Positions 32,171 through 46,699 are shown, counted from the stretch's first letter. The stretch: DNA of 64,000 nt from Aquatica leii (GCA_035610365.1 CM069437.1:61280093-61344092); one strand, 5' to 3'. The notes: generated from the sequence alone by a model not told the origin. Numbers and translations are program-made.

Positions 32171-35130
32171 TATTGGCTAATTCTGGCTTCAGGTCTCGGT
32201 TCTTCCGTTTGACCATATTTGCTTGCGGATGATACACAGGTATTAAACTTTGCTTTATATGCATGCAGTGGGTAACTTTTTCCATTAGATGACTAACAAA
32301 TTGAGTTCCATTGCCGTTTATTAACTTTCACGGTACTCGACACCTCATAAAGATTTCAGTTATCAACACATGAACACGCTCTGCAGTCGTAGCTCTTTTC
32401 AACGCAAACAATTCAACCCATTTTGTAGCTTTATCTTTTAGAATAAGAATCCATTTTTTACTTGCGTGTGTTTCGGGTAAGGGTTCAAATAAGTCAATGG
32501 CAACAGTTTCAAATCGTTGAGCATACACGGGTTTGTACAAGTCCAGCAGGCTTCTGGTTAGATGCCTTATATCGTTGACACTCGATGCACTGCTTTACGT
32601 ATTCGACAATATAACGTCTCATACCGGTCCAATAATAACGACTGGCAATACGTTGAACGGTTCGTTCTGCGCCATAACGGGAAGCAGTAGCAGCATCGTA
32701 GTACTCACTTATGACACGTTTTCTCTCGTGCGCAGGAACAACAAGTACAGCGTCCTCACTATCTCCCTCGGGGCAGTATCTGTATAATACACCTTGATTC
32801 ACGATGTAACTTCGATCAGTTCAACTTTGCATATTCATCAGTTAGTTTCTTATCTTTGATGGATTGCATAATTTTTAACAATTCTGGATCTTCTAACGTT
32901 CTTTTCTTATATCAGCAGCTGATCGTACTGATAAGTCAATTGAAACGCTACAAACGTCACAAGTAGTGGAATCAGCATCGTCACAATTCGGGCGTGACAA
33001 AGCATCTGCTATGACATTGAGCTTTCCAGGAATGTGTTCTATATTTAAGTTATAATTTAGCATTTGCAGGGCCAATCGAGCCAATCTCCCTGTAGGCGAT
33101 TTTAATGTCATTAGTCATTTTAAAGGCTGGTGGTCTGACGTCACCGTAACCATGGAACTACATATCCACGAAATTTATTCTTAGCCCATACAGCCACTAG
33201 AGCTTCTCTTTCAGTAGTTGAGTAGTTTTTCTCGGCATACGGTAAAAGGCGACTAGCATACTCGATTGGATGTTCATTCTCACCTTCACCCTGTATTAAT
33301 ACAGCTCCAAGAGCATAACGGCTTGCATCCGTTCTTAGTATATACATCTTTCTGGGATCGTTTTGTTGCAAAATCGGAATTGTAACTAACATAGCTTTTA
33401 ACGTATCAAACGAATTCTGATGCGCGGATCCCCATTCCCGTTTTGCGTTCTTTTTTGTGAGGTTACTTAACGCACGAGACACGTCAGCAAACTGAGGTGA
33501 AAATCTTCTATACCACGAGCACGTTTGTAAAAACGAGAGCACTTGAGTCACATTTTGCGGCACCTTTATTTTAGCTATAGCAACAATTTTTTTTAGATCA
33601 ACTTGTATACCTGCTGGAGTAATTACATGGCCGAGGTATTTAATAGTACTACAAACTAAATTACATTTTACTCTATTTGCCTTAAATTTAAACAGTTCAA
33701 GTCGCGAAAGCACTAACCTTAAGCTATATGTTCGTCAAAAGCAGATAATAAAATCAGCAAATCGTCTAAATAAGCTAAAATAAAAACATTACCGAACTCA
33801 TTCTGGAATCGATCTATCAACCTTTGAAACGTAGCCGGCGCGTTTCGCAACCCGAACGACATACGACCGTAACGGAAAGTTCCAAATGGAGATACAAAGG
33901 CAGTCTGGTCGCGATCACACTCGCGAACAGTCACTTGATGATAACCAGCTTTTAAGTCTATGGTTGTCATGTAAAAAGTTCTTTTGAGTGACCGTAATTT
34001 TTGCAATAACTGCAACAATGACGTTTTGTAAATACGAGTTAGACTATCTTCAGGATAAGTTTCTTCTAATAAACGAGCTTGGTTTAAAAGATCAGTAAAC
34101 GTTTCAATTTTTTCGCGTGAAACTTTTTCTCTGATTTGTTTATGTAATAAACCATACTCCATGTCTAATTCAATTGCTTCATTCAAAGTATTCCTGTGAA
34201 GTTGAGCAAGTAAAGCGCGTGACTTACGAACAAACACGTCAGTGGGTGTTTTTGAGTCTTGTTCACTACCAAAAAGTTCTATATAAATACGATGAGGTGG
34301 TTTTTTTGGACCGAGAGTACTACGCAACAATGATAAGACATCTTGCCATGTTGTTACAGAGCATCAAAACCATCCAAAAGCATTGGCAAACCACGAAGAG
34401 AATTTTCTTCGGTTATATTCATACGATTTTTAAAAATTTCTATAGCATCAATAAATGCAGTTACATCGGTATGTTTTGATCCATCAAACCTTGTTTGGCA
34501 ATTTGCAAAATTTCCCGTAATCACTGGATTAACTACATTTAAAGCTTGAATGCTTTTAATCAATTCTTGCAATTGTTAATTTGTCATTGCTACAGAGTTA
34601 TCCATGGTGCCAGTGTCTGTACGTAACCAATATCTAGCGTAAATTTTACTTAATGCAGTTTATTATCATGCCCACAAAACGAATGTAACAGTGATTGAAT
34701 TACACCTGTAAGTTGCTTTGTATGCTATTTAAGCCAGACAAACACAGTTATTACTCGGATCCACTTAATGTAGATGCACTAAAAATCTTAATGTAATCGT
34801 GCTATAATTTTCTATAATTGGTAACATTTAACAAATGTATTCTTCACAAAGCATTAATACATGTGTATCGACGTTTACAGTTTTCAACATGCATAGCAAA
34901 ATAAAGTATTAATGAACATTTGTAATACTCAACCGATTGAGTCACTTTTTCTGTTGTTGAATAGATTACGCAACTTTCATGAGTTGGGACGCCAGTTTTA
35001 CGTTATTTATTAAAACATTCTCAATCTTAACTTCAGTAACTACTACGGTAATCAAACAGTAATGGGGGGCATACTACATATTCCCTTCTTTTCACATACG
35101 TTTTCGTGCGCACTCCACGCATGCTTCGTT
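32171..35130 (-). mobile_element. Ty3/gypsy LTR-retrotransposon fossil (gag, RT, RNase H, integrase)
   Basis: Minus-strand parts in order are a gag-like start (MDNSVAMTN at about 34,605, then QARFDG-type FDGSKHTDVTAFIDAIEIF), further gag (QARLLEETYPED), RT (TIDLKAGYHQVTV, SFGLRNAPATFQRLI, AYLDDLLIL, YLGHVITPAGI), RNase H (LRTDASRYALGAVLIQG, EHIPGKLNVIADALSRP), and integrase (CIECQRYKA, ETVAIDLFEPLPET). A short LTR-like piece may lie at about 34,998-35,130, beginning TGTAACGAAGC and followed by a TGGCGTCCCAAC primer-site-like sequence. Broken, with at least four breaks. The integrase end is cut by the LINE junction at about 32,170. Better preserved than the other two gypsy fossils. Confidence 0.85.
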
Positions 35131-38100
35131 ACATTTTAATTTCTATTTGACTTTTTTTATAATTAAACATTAAAAGTCGTTGAAAAAGTATAGTGTATTA
35201 TAATTATTAAGGAACGTGCATTGCCAACTCGTATTAATTGCAGCTCGCGTTTGGCTCAGCTGTAAACTTTCATACTCGTTAGCAATGACTACTTTTCCTT
35301 ACTGGTTATACAATATACTATTCATTTACAAATATGTATTTTGTGTTGTATTAGTCAGACTATTTTTTATAATTTTTTACATAAGCGCAGAATTAACTTT
35401 AACCAAATACATTTGATTATCAATATTGATTTATTACGAAATATCTGCTTATAATATGTAGAGAACATCATCTAATGACTTGCTCTCCCACTTAGCGTCT
35501 AATAATAAATGCTGTAGCCCTATTGTATTACAGTTATTAGTAGAAATTATACAGTAACGACAACATAATGTGTATAGTTAACTACAAAGGCCAAAAAACT
35601 TTCCCGGAAGTATTTTTTATTATGTTTATTTATAAGTGGATCAATACTAACTTACACATAATTCACGCCCTTAATAGTATCGGTATGTGCAGTATCACTC
35701 TAAATTTTTTTTTATTGTTTTTATTATTAAATTGTACTGTTTCTTAAATTTTGTAGTATTTACTTATATATCTGCATGTCTGTTACTATTAATCTTGTTT
35801 TAAAAAAAACTAATTCAAACAAAAAGCAATTTTGGGTGTCATTGTAATATTTTTAAACATAACAATGGGACAAGAATGGTCCTTAAAAGTGAACGCGAAG
35901 AACGTTGGGAGTTATATTAAATTACATATAGTAGTATATATATTTAATCCAATTAATGGATTAAAAACGTAAGTTCGTAATTTCAAAATAGCTTAAGCCT
36001 GCTTTTATTTTTTTAAGCTCTTGTTGGTATTTTCTAAGGATTTTGCCAAGTTGACACAATAACAAAGAATTATGAAACCGTTTTTCTGGTTCTATAATAG
36101 TTTTTTTTTCAAATTATTTTAAGTTGGGATTATTACAGTTAAAATTTTGTTTTTAATTATTTACGAAGGTTTAAAATTATTTTATATTTAGTTTTAGTTT
36201 CTTCTTGTTTGATTTATTTTTATTTCTATTTTAATATGAACTTTTATTTGTAACGTTTTTTTTTTAAATGTTCTTTTTTGTAATAAAACGTTTTGTATCG
36301 GTATTTCTTAATCGACATAAGGAATTTAGGATTTGATTAATTTTCTGTAAAATATAACTGAGCACTAAATGTACGTATTAAAATATCCTTAATATCAGTT
36401 TGCCTGTTTTATGTTGGTTGTAATAGTGTCTATTAGTATTCTCTTGAAGATTGGTACATTTCATGGAGTTTACGACGTCTATTATACCATAACAACAATA
36501 TCGAGTTTAAATGTAGCATTATGAAAGCTAGTTGACATTGTATAATATTATTTACGATGTCGTCTAATTGTATAATTTTCTGTGATTATTCACGTAATGT
36601 AATAATGCCAGAACAATTTTTTTTTCTACGAGTTAGACCGATTGAAAAATAAAGTTGACTTTTTTAGAAGTTATTTTAAAATTAGTTTTTGTATCTTTTT
36701 TCTTAAAGTTTTATTTACAGCTTGTAATTTTAGAAAGAAATTGTTACATTTAATTTTATTAGTATGACAGACAGGAATAAACAGAAATACGAGAAGAGTA
36801 AACCAACTAAATTAAATTTCTAATTAAACTTAAGCACGCGGATGCTATAAATGTCAATTGTTGAAAACGTCCTACATTCGCTTGTAGGTATCTAATATCT
36901 TTAACATTTCAGGAATTATTTCTTGCTTTTGGTAAATTAATTAAAAAATATTCGTTGTTATTACTCGAAAATGAAAATTATTTTGATACAACTGAGTACC
37001 TAATAATAACATTCAAAATGATTGTATGTGCAAATTTTTTCTATGTTATAATTAATACATTTAGAAATTGAACATAGAGATATTGTACTGTATTCTTGCT
37101 GTTGTGTTCTTATTTTAGTAGAATCGTATAGCGTTACAGACGTTTTTGAATCCAAATCCAAAGCATAAATTCTTAATTATTTTTAAATGCGATTAAATTT
37201 TAACTTTATAAAGAGGCTTATTGTATATTTAAAACGTGTTGTTCAATTAAAACGAAATTGGGGATTTACGTTATAAAAGAAATGTCTGTTATTGATTTAA
37301 ATTTTTTGTATCTTGAATGTATCTCAAATTAAAAATTACGAAATATTTTTTGCTCATAAAAATGGATTACTTACCGAACTTTTACTTTATGTAACGCAGA
37401 CGTTTTTGTATCATTCTAATTGATTTTAATTTTTGACATTTTTGAATTATTTATGCAAATGTGAGATTTAATTACTTACATATAAATTTCAGGATTACTT
37501 TAAGCTATTGTTGGATTGTGGAAATTACTGGATTGGGATTAGAGATTTATTATCCGCCTAATAAGAAAATGAGGTAAAATCAGTCAAAGTTGTCTAGTAA
37601 AGGATGTAACTGTTGGATGGTTTAAGCCTTTGAATGATAAATTTAATGTTTTCTACAAAATTAGTGGTTGTTGAAAATGGTTTTTTAATCGTTTATATCC
37701 TAGTATACCATTAGGAATTTTTAACAAAAACAACATACATTTTAATAATTGAATTCATATGTGTAATCATAAAAGACCCACGTAAACTGGTTTAAGCAAC
37801 ATGTATAATTCTATTGACGTCGTAGTAAAGGTCGCCGCGAATCTAATAACAGCGGTAAAGTTTTACTTTGACTGTGTCTAATTTTATTATAATACGTTTA
37901 TTAATGAATAAGATTACTTAACAATATACTTTTTCTAAATTGCTATTGCAAAGTATTATAATTTTGCACAGTTTACAATGTTCGCATTCCGTTGTTTATG
38001 CAATTTTAGTGATTGTGCTTGTCGTAATACATTTGACGACCTAGAAAACCATTTTATAAAATTTTATACACAAATTATGAAAATGCTGACACAAACTAAA

Positions 38101-38639
38101 AAAATGTAAGGTCACTGAATAGTTTAAATTAATTAGAAATTGAGTTTAAACTTTTTGTCTATCTAAAAAATAAAAAGCTTAAAGAATAACAAACTCTATC
38201 TGTTTTACGAAGATTTTATTGTTTATTTATTTTGGTTGCGAAAACTTGGTCTTAGTTTACTCCTAGGATTCCATTTTAATTTTAACAGTGTAATATTTCG
38301 ATAGTCACGTATTGGAAGATTTTGTTATAATGTTTCTGGGCATCTGTCAATAAACACAAAAACAGTTTTGCTATGACTTCATACTTAAAAAAAATGATTC
38401 ACTTAGTAACATTTTGGGATGATGATGAAAAGTCACACTTTTGTGTTCTAAACAAAATACGACCAAAATTAAATATTTAGATTAGCGATTAAACTATACG
38501 ATTTCAGTTTTTTTGAGATAACGTTGAGCAGAGGAAAAAATAGTCAAAACAGTGTAATTAGAACGCGGGTTTAAAAGCATACAACATGGAAGTACAATCA
38601 TTGTAAAACGCCAATTTAATCTGTAAGTAAAAACAAAAT
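35131..38639. other. Long AT-rich non-coding interval
   Basis: No gene, RNA or clear mobile element was recognised in about 3.5 kb. The frame at 35,216-35,416 is hydrophobic and motif-free and is probably chance. Confidence 0.45.
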
Positions 38640-41509
38640 AGTAGTAAACAATAGGAATCTTTTGTGAAAATGTTTCCAAAGCATAGAAATGCGAAAAACT
38701 AGAATTAAAACTGCGCAAAACTATCAGCACGACACATTTTTACTAAATGTGCTAAACGTAATTGTTCAAAAATTGCTTAAAACATTGGAAACAATTGCTA
38801 CTTTTTTTTTCTAAAGCATAGAACTGTTAAAAACTACCATTAGAACTGCAAAGAAATCTTCAGTGTGAAACATTATCACTATACATAATTATTAATTGTT
38901 TAAAAAATAGTAAACAACCGGAACTTTTTGTGATAATATTTCTAAAACATAGAACTCTTGTAGAACTGCAAAAAACTAACATTCAAACTGGGCAAAAACA
39001 TCAGCACAATAAATTTTTACTAACTGTGCTAAACGTAATCGTTCAAAAATTATTTAAAACATTAGAAACAATATGAACTTTTTCTAAAAATGTTTTAATT
39101 CATAAAACTCTTGTAGAATTGTTAAAAACCACTGTTAAAATTGCAAAAAACACCTTATCACTAAATGTGCTAAAAGTAATTGTTGAAAATGGTTTAAAAA
39201 ATAGTAAACACTTAAAACTTTTTGTGAAATTGTTTCGAAAACAGAATTCTTATAGAAGTACGAAAAGCTGACATTCCAACTGCATAAAATCGTTAGTATA
39301 TGTATTTTCATTAAATGTGCTAACCGTAATCGTTCAAAATTGTTTAAAATATTGGAAATAATCAGACCTTTTTCTAAAATATTCCTAAAGTATAGAACTC
39401 TTGTTGAACTGTTTAAAACTACCATTAAAATTGCAAAAGAATCTCAACACGACACATTGTTACTAAATTTCTTGCTAGACATAACTGTTAAATTTTTTTT
39501 TAATGTGGTGCAATTAGAACCTTTTAGTGGAAAAGTATCGAGATCTTTTATAAAACTGCTAAAAACTAACATAAAAACTGCGAAAAATCATTAACACGAC
39601 TCATTTTCACTAAATGTGTAAACGTAATTGTTCAAAAATTGTTTAAAACATTGGAGGCAATCGGAACTTTGTGTGAAAATGTTTAAAAAATAATAAACGA
39701 TTTAAGCCTTTTGTAAATGTGTTTCTAACACATAGAATTCTTGTGGACTGTTAAAAATGGTCATTGCCAAAAAATCTTCAGCACGACGTAATTGTTAAAA
39801 ATTCTTTAAAACATAGTAATCAATTGGAACTTTTTCTGAAAATGTTTCTAATGCATAAAGTTCTTATAAAACTGGGAAAAACTAACATTAAAACTTCTGA
39901 AAATTATCAGCACGATACGTTTTCACTATATATGTAAAACATAATTGTTCAAAAACTGCTTAAAACGTTGGTAACAATTGGAACTTATTGTAAAAATGTT
40001 TCTAAAGAATAGCACTTTTATAGAACTGCAAAAAACTAACATTAGAATTGCGGAAAATTATCAACACAATATATTTTCACTAATTGTGCTAAACGTGATT
40101 GTTCAAAAATTGTTTAAAACATTATAAACAATCCGAATTTTTTGTGAAAAATAACAGTAAGAAATTAACAGTAAAATAGCAAAAAATCTTCAGCTCGACA
40201 CATCACTAAATGTTGTGCTAAATGTAATTGTTAAAAATGGTGTAAAAAAAAATCAAAACCGGAACTTTTTGTGAAAATGTTTCTAAAGAATAGTACTCAT
40301 ATAGAATTGCAAAAAACTGAAATTAAAACTGCCGAAAATTATCAGAACGATACATTTTTACTAAATGTGCCAAATGTGATTGTTTACAAATTGTTTAAAA
40401 CATTGGAAACAACCGGAATTTTTTGTGAAAATGTTTCTAAACCATAGAACTTCTATAGTTCCGTAAAACACTAATTAAAACTGTGAAAAATTATCAGCAC
40501 GATACATTTCAACTAAATATTCTAAACATAGCTCAAAAATTATTTGAAAAATAGTAAACAATTGGAACTTTTTGTAAAACTGTTTCGAAAACAGAATACT
40601 TATAGAACTACGAAAAGCTGACATTCCAACTGCGGAAAATCGTTAGTATGATTTATTTTCACTAAATGTGCTAACCGTAATCGTTCACAAATTGTTTAAA
40701 ATATTGGAAATAATTAGACCTTTTTGTAAAATATTTCTAAAATATCGAACTCTTGTTGATCTGTTAAAAACTACCGTTAAAACTTCCAATAAATCTCAGC
40801 ATGACACATTATCACTAAACTTCTTGCTAGACATAACTGTTAAAAAATTGGATGCAATCAGAACCTTTTAGCGAAAAAGTATCCAGACCACAAAACTTTT
40901 ATAGAACTGGTAAAAACTAACATGAAAACTGTGGAAAATCAGCTTGACTTATTTTCACTAGATGTGTAAAACGTAATTGTTCAAAAATTCTTGGAAACAA
41001 TCAGAACTTTGTGTGAAAATGTTTAAAAAATAGTAATTAATTGGAACTTTTTGTGAAAATGTTTCTAATGCATAAAGTTCTTATAAAACTGGGAAAAACT
41101 AACATAAAAAACTTCTGAAAATTATCAATACGATACGTTTTCACTAGATGTGCAAAACATAATTGTTCAAAAACTGCTTAATACATTGGAAACAATTGGA
41201 ATTTTTTGTGAAAATGTTTTTGAAATATAGCACTTTTATAGAACTGCAAAAAACTAAAATTAAAACTGCCGAAAATTATCAGCACGATACATTTTTACTA
41301 AATGTGCCAAATGTGATTGTTTAAAAATTGTTTAAAACATTGGAAACAACCGGAATTTTTTGTGAAAATGTTTCTAAACCATAGGACTTCTATAGATCCG
41401 TAAAACACTAATTCAAACTGTGAAAAATTATCAGCACGATACATTTCAACTAAATATTCTAAACATAGCTCAAAAATTATTTAAAAAATAGTAAACAATC
41501 AGAACTTTT

Positions 41510-42430
41510 TGTAAAATTGTTTCGAAAACAGAATTCTTATAGAACTACGAAAAGCTGACATTCCAACTGCAGAAAATCGTTAGTATGATATATTTTCACT
41601 AAATGTGCTAACCGTAATCGTTCAAAAATTGTTTAAAATATTGGAAATAATCAGATTTTTCTGTAAAATATTTCTAAAGTATCGAACTCTTGTTGATCTG
41701 TTAAAAACCACCATTAAAACTGCCAAAAAATCTCAGCACGACACATTATCATTAAATTTCTTGCTAGACATAACTGTTAAAAAATTGGATGCAATTAGAA
41801 CCTTTTAGTAAAAAATTATCCAGACACAGAAACTGCGAAAAACTAACATGAAAACTGCGGAAAATCATCAACACGACTTATTTTCAGTAGATGTGTAACA
41901 CGTAATTGTTCAAAATTTGTTTAAAAAGTTGGAAACAATCGGAACTTTGTGTGAAAATGTTTAAAAAATAATAAACAATTGTATATTTTTGTATAGGTGT
42001 TTCTAAAGTATAGAGCTCTTGTAGACTGTTAAAAATGGCCATTGCCAAAAAATCTTCAGCACGACGTGATTGTTAAAAATTGTTTAAAAAATAGTAGTCA
42101 CTTGGAATTTTTTGTGAAAATTTTTCTAATGCATAAAGTTTTTAGAAAACTGGGAAAAACTAATATAAAAAACTTCCGAAAATTATGAGCACGATACGTT
42201 TTCACTAGATGTGCAAAACATAATTGTTCAAAAACGGCTTAAAGCATTGGAAACAATTGGAACTTTTTATGAAAATGTCTTTAAAAAACAGCACTTTTAT
42301 AGAACTGCAAAAAACTAAAATTAGAACTGCGGAAGATTATCAGTACGATATATTTTCATTAATTGTGTTAAACGTGATTGTTTAAAAATTGTTTAAAACA
42401 TTGGAAACAACCGGAATTTTTTGTGAAAAT
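41510..42430 (+). repeat. Higher-order block of the satellite, copy 1
   Basis: Nearly identical to 43,140-44,060 at an offset of about 1,630 bp. The stretch from 41,808 (TTATCCAGACACAGAAACTG) has its partner at 43,440. Part of it (from TTTCGAAAACAGAAT) also occurs at about 40,575-40,870. Confidence 0.8.
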
Positions 42431-43139
42431 GTTTCTAAACGATAGGACTTTTATAGATCCGTGAAACACTAATTCAAACTGTGAAAAATTATCAGCACGA
42501 TACATTTTCACTAAATATTCGAAACATAGCTCAAACATTATTTAAAAAATAGTAAACAACTGGAACTTTTTGTAAAATTGTTTCGAAAACAGAATTTGTA
42601 AAAATGGCCATTGCCAAAAAATCTTCAACACAACGTAATTGTCAAAAATTGTTTAAAAAATAGTAATCAATTGGAACTTTTTGTGAAAATGTTTCTAATT
42701 CATAAAGTTCTTATAAAACTGGGAAAAACTAAGATAAAAAACTTCTGAAAATTATCAGCACGATACGTTTTTACTAGATGTGCAAAACATAATTGTTCAA
42801 AAATTGCTTAAAACATTGAAAACAATTGGAACTTTTTGTGAAAATGTTTCTAAAGAATAGCACTTTTATAAAACTGCAAAAAACTAAAATTAAAACTGCG
42901 GAAAATTCTCAACACGATATATTTTCACTAATTGTGCTAAACGTAACTGTACAAAAATTGTTCAAAACATTGGAAACAATCGGAATTTTTTGTGAAAATG
43001 TTTCTAAACCATAGGACTCTTATAGCTCAGTGAAAAACTAATATTCAAACTGCGGAAAATTATTAGCACGATACATTTTCATTAAATGATTTAAACATAA
43101 TTAAAAAATTGTTTAAAAAATAGTAAGCAATCAAAACTT

Positions 43140-44060
43140 TTTGTAAAATTGTTTCGAAAACAGAATTCTTATAGAACTATGAAAAGCTGACATTCCAACT
43201 GCAGAAAATCGTTAGTATGATATATTTTTACTAAATGTGCTAACCGTAATCGTTCAAAAATTGTTTAAAATATTGGAGGTAATCAGACTTTTTTGTAAAA
43301 TATTTCTAAAGTATCGAACTCTTGTTGATCTGTTAAAAACCACTATTAAAAGTGCCAAAAAATCTCAGCACGACACATTATCATTAAATTTCTTGCTAGA
43401 CATAACTGTTAAAAAATTGGATGCAATTAGAACCTTTTAGTAAAAAATTATCCAGACACAGAAACTGCGAAAAACTAACATTAAAACTGCGGAAAATCAT
43501 CAACACGACTTATTTTCAGTAGATGTGTAACACGTAATTGTTCAAAATTTGTTTAAAAAGTTGGAAACAATCGGAACTTTGTGTGAAAATGTTTAAAAAA
43601 TAATAAACAATTGTATATTATTGTATATGTGTTTCTAAAGCATAGAGCTCATGTGGACTGTTAAAAATGGCCAATGCCAAAAAATCTTAAGCACGACGTG
43701 ATTGTTAAAAATTGTTTAAAAAGTAGTAGTCACTTGGAACTTTTTGTGAAAATGTTTCTAATACATAAAGTTTTTAGAACACTTGGAAAAACTAATATAA
43801 AAAACTTCTGAAAATTATCAGCACGATACGTTTTCACTAGATGTGCAAAACATAATTGTTCAAAAACTGCTTAAAGCATTGGAAACAATTGGAACTTTTT
43901 GTGAAAATGTCTTTAAAAAACAGCATTTTTATAGAACTGCAAAAAACTAAAATTAGAACTGCGGAAAATTATCAGCATGATACATTTTCACTAATTGTAC
44001 TAAACGTGATTGTTTAAAAATTGTTTAAAACATTGGAAACAACCGGAATTTTTTGTGAAA
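43140..44060 (+). repeat. Higher-order block of the satellite, copy 2
   Basis: Partner of 41,510-42,430. Similarity across several consecutive monomers is much higher than between neighbouring monomers, which shows a multi-monomer duplication. Confidence 0.8.
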
Positions 44061-46145
44061 ATGTTTCTAAACCGTAGGACTGTGAAGAAACTAATATTCA
44101 AACTGCGGAAAATTATTAGCACGATACATTTACAGTAAATGTTCTAAACATAGTTCAAGAATTGTTTAAAAAATAGTAAACAATGGGAGCTTTTTGTAAA
44201 CATGTTTCTAAAGCATAGAACTCTTGTAGAACTGATCAAAACTACCATTAAAATTGCAAAAATTCTCAGCATGATATTTTTTCACTAACTGTGGTAGACG
44301 TGATTGTTCAAAAATTGTTTAAAATATTGGAAACTATCGGAATTTTTTGTGAAAATGTTTCTAAACCATAGGACTCTTTTAGATCTGTGAAAAACTAATA
44401 TTCAAACTGCCAAAAATTATCAGCACGATACATTTTCACTAAATATTCTAAACATAGCTTGAAAATTATTTATAAAATAGTAAACAATTAGAACTTTTTG
44501 TAAAATTGTTTCAAAAACAGAATTCTTATAGAACTACAAAAAGCTGACATTCCACTGCGGAAAATCGTAGTATGATATATTTTCACTAATGTGCTAACCG
44601 TGATCGTTCAAAATTGTTTAAATAATAGTAAACAATTGAAGCTTTTTGTAAACGTGTTTCTAAAGCATATTCTTGTAAGACTGATAAAAACTAACTGTAA
44701 AATTGCAAAAAATCTTCAACACGACGCAGAACTAAATGTCGTGCTAAATGTAATTGTTAAAAATTATTTAAAAAATCGTCAACAATTGGAACTTTTTGTG
44801 AAAATGTTTTTAAAGAAAAGCACTTTTATAGAACTGCAAAAAACTAAATTTAAAACTGCGGAAAATTTTCAGCACGACATATTTTCACTAACTGTACTAA
44901 ACGTGAATGTTCAAAAATTGTTTAAAACAATGGAAACTATGGGAATTGTTTGTGAAAATGTTTCTAAACCATAAGACTTTTATAGATCTGTCGAAAACTA
45001 ATAATCAAACTGCAAAAAATTATCAGCACAATACATTTTCACTAAACGTAGTTCAAAATTTGATTTGAGCTTTTTGTAAACGTGTTTCTAAAGCAAAAAA
45101 CTCTTGTAGAACTGATAAAAACTACCATTAAAATTGCAAAAATTGTCGTGCTAAATGTAATTGTTAAAAATAGTTTAAAAAATATTCAACCTTCGGAAAA
45201 TTATTAGCACGATACATTTTCACTAAATGTGTTAAACGTAATCGTTCAAGAATTGTTAAAAATATTGGAAATAATCAGATTTCTTGTAACAAATTTTTCA
45301 AAGTATAGAACATTTTCAAATTTTTCAAAGTATAGAACATTTTGTTGAACTGTTAAAAACTACAATTAAAATTGCAAAAATGCTCAACACGACACAGTAT
45401 CACTAAATGTCTTGTTAGACATAATTATCAACATGACACATTTTCACTAAATATGCTAAGCGTAAATGTCCAAAAATTGTTTAAAACATTGGAAACATTC
45501 ATAACTTTCTGTAATAATGTCTCTACAGTATAGAACTTTTGTAGATCTGTTAAAAACTTTCGTTAAAATTGCAAAAAATCTTCAACACGGCACATTATGA
45601 CTAAATGTAGACGAACTTTCTGTAAAATTTTTTCTAAAGCATAGAACTCTTATAGAACTGCAAAAATGTTAACATTCAAACTGTGGAAAATCATTAACAC
45701 GATACATTTTCAGTAAATGTGCTGAAATAAAATGTTTAAAAAATTAGAAACAATTGTAACTTTAGGCAAAAATTGTTTCTAAAGCATAGAACTCTTGTAG
45801 AATTATTAAAAAATGTCATTAAAGTTTCAAAAAAATTTCAGCATGACAAATGATCATTAAATGTGCTAGAAGTAATTATTCAAAATTGTTTAAAAAATAG
45901 TGAACATTTGGAACTTTTCGTGATAATGTTTCTAAACTCTTATAGAATTTCAAAAAACTAATATTCCAACTGCGAAAAATCATCAGCACGATATATTTTC
46001 ACTAAATGTGCTAATCGTAATCGTTCAAAGATTATTAAAAATAGTAAAAATGTTTCTAAAGCTAAGAACATTTCAAAACATTTTCAGCACGACACATTTT
46101 CATTAAATGTACGAAAAATTAGAGATTGATAAAAAATTGTTTAAA

Positions 46146-46600
46146 GGTAAAATCGATCTGAAATTGAATATATATGTTTAACTTGAACATAACAATTTGG
46201 AAAAATTATTATATTCAACGCGTTTTAGTGATTTAGAGACGTGACGTAAAGATTGCGGAGCTTTTTATAAACATGTTTTAAAAACTCTGTTAAGTAAATT
46301 TTACCGTAACTTAGTGTAGGCGACAGCTCAACAATTCGGAGAGTAAGTCGTAGGTGGTACTCGACGTGCTAGTTATAAAATAATTAAAAGAGCATTAAAC
46401 CAGGAAAATACTCACTACAGATTTCGTTTATTCCGTCAAACATTGAGAGTAGAAAAATCGAACAACACAAGTATAACCACAAATATATCATTGTTGCAAT
46501 GGCAATAATAAAATAGATAAAATGAAAAATAGTAATTAAGACGTATAAGATAACAAGCACAGCACACCGTTGATTACTTTAAATAATTACACAAGCAAAT
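46146..46600. other. Non-coding spacer after the satellite
   Basis: No feature recognised. Confidence 0.4.
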
Positions 46601-46699
46601 CTGCCTTAATTAATCGTGAACACATATATACGTAAGGCGTTCATATGTACTCAAACAAGCAATCGAAATCTAACATCTAACTTGTTTGAGTTTTGCGAT

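Larger units (their letters stand above)
38640..46145 (+). repeat. Satellite array of about 150-bp monomers, about 50 copies
   Basis: The motifs GTGAAAATGTTTCTAAA, ATAGAACTCTTATAGAACTG, CAGCACGATACATTTTCACT and AATTGTTCAAAAATTGTTTA recur in a fixed order throughout. Successive GTGAAAATG starts at 40,271, 40,425, 40,574, 40,726, 40,871 and 41,013 give spacings of 142-154 bp. Monomers diverge strongly from one another, but larger blocks are nearly identical. The edges fade gradually on both sides, typical of an old array with internal refreshment by unequal exchange. One frame of the typical monomer has no stop, which explains the many 60-127 codon frames here (for example 44,591-44,974). There is no CRISPR-like exact repeat/spacer structure. 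Confidence 0.92.

Noticed and set aside
32076-32285. Single open frame of 69 codons
   Set aside because: It crosses the junction between a gypsy fossil and a LINE and is not a gene.
38640-46145. CRISPR-like repetition
   Set aside because: Monomers are about 150 bp, strongly diverged and contiguous, with no unique spacers; the host DNA is eukaryotic.
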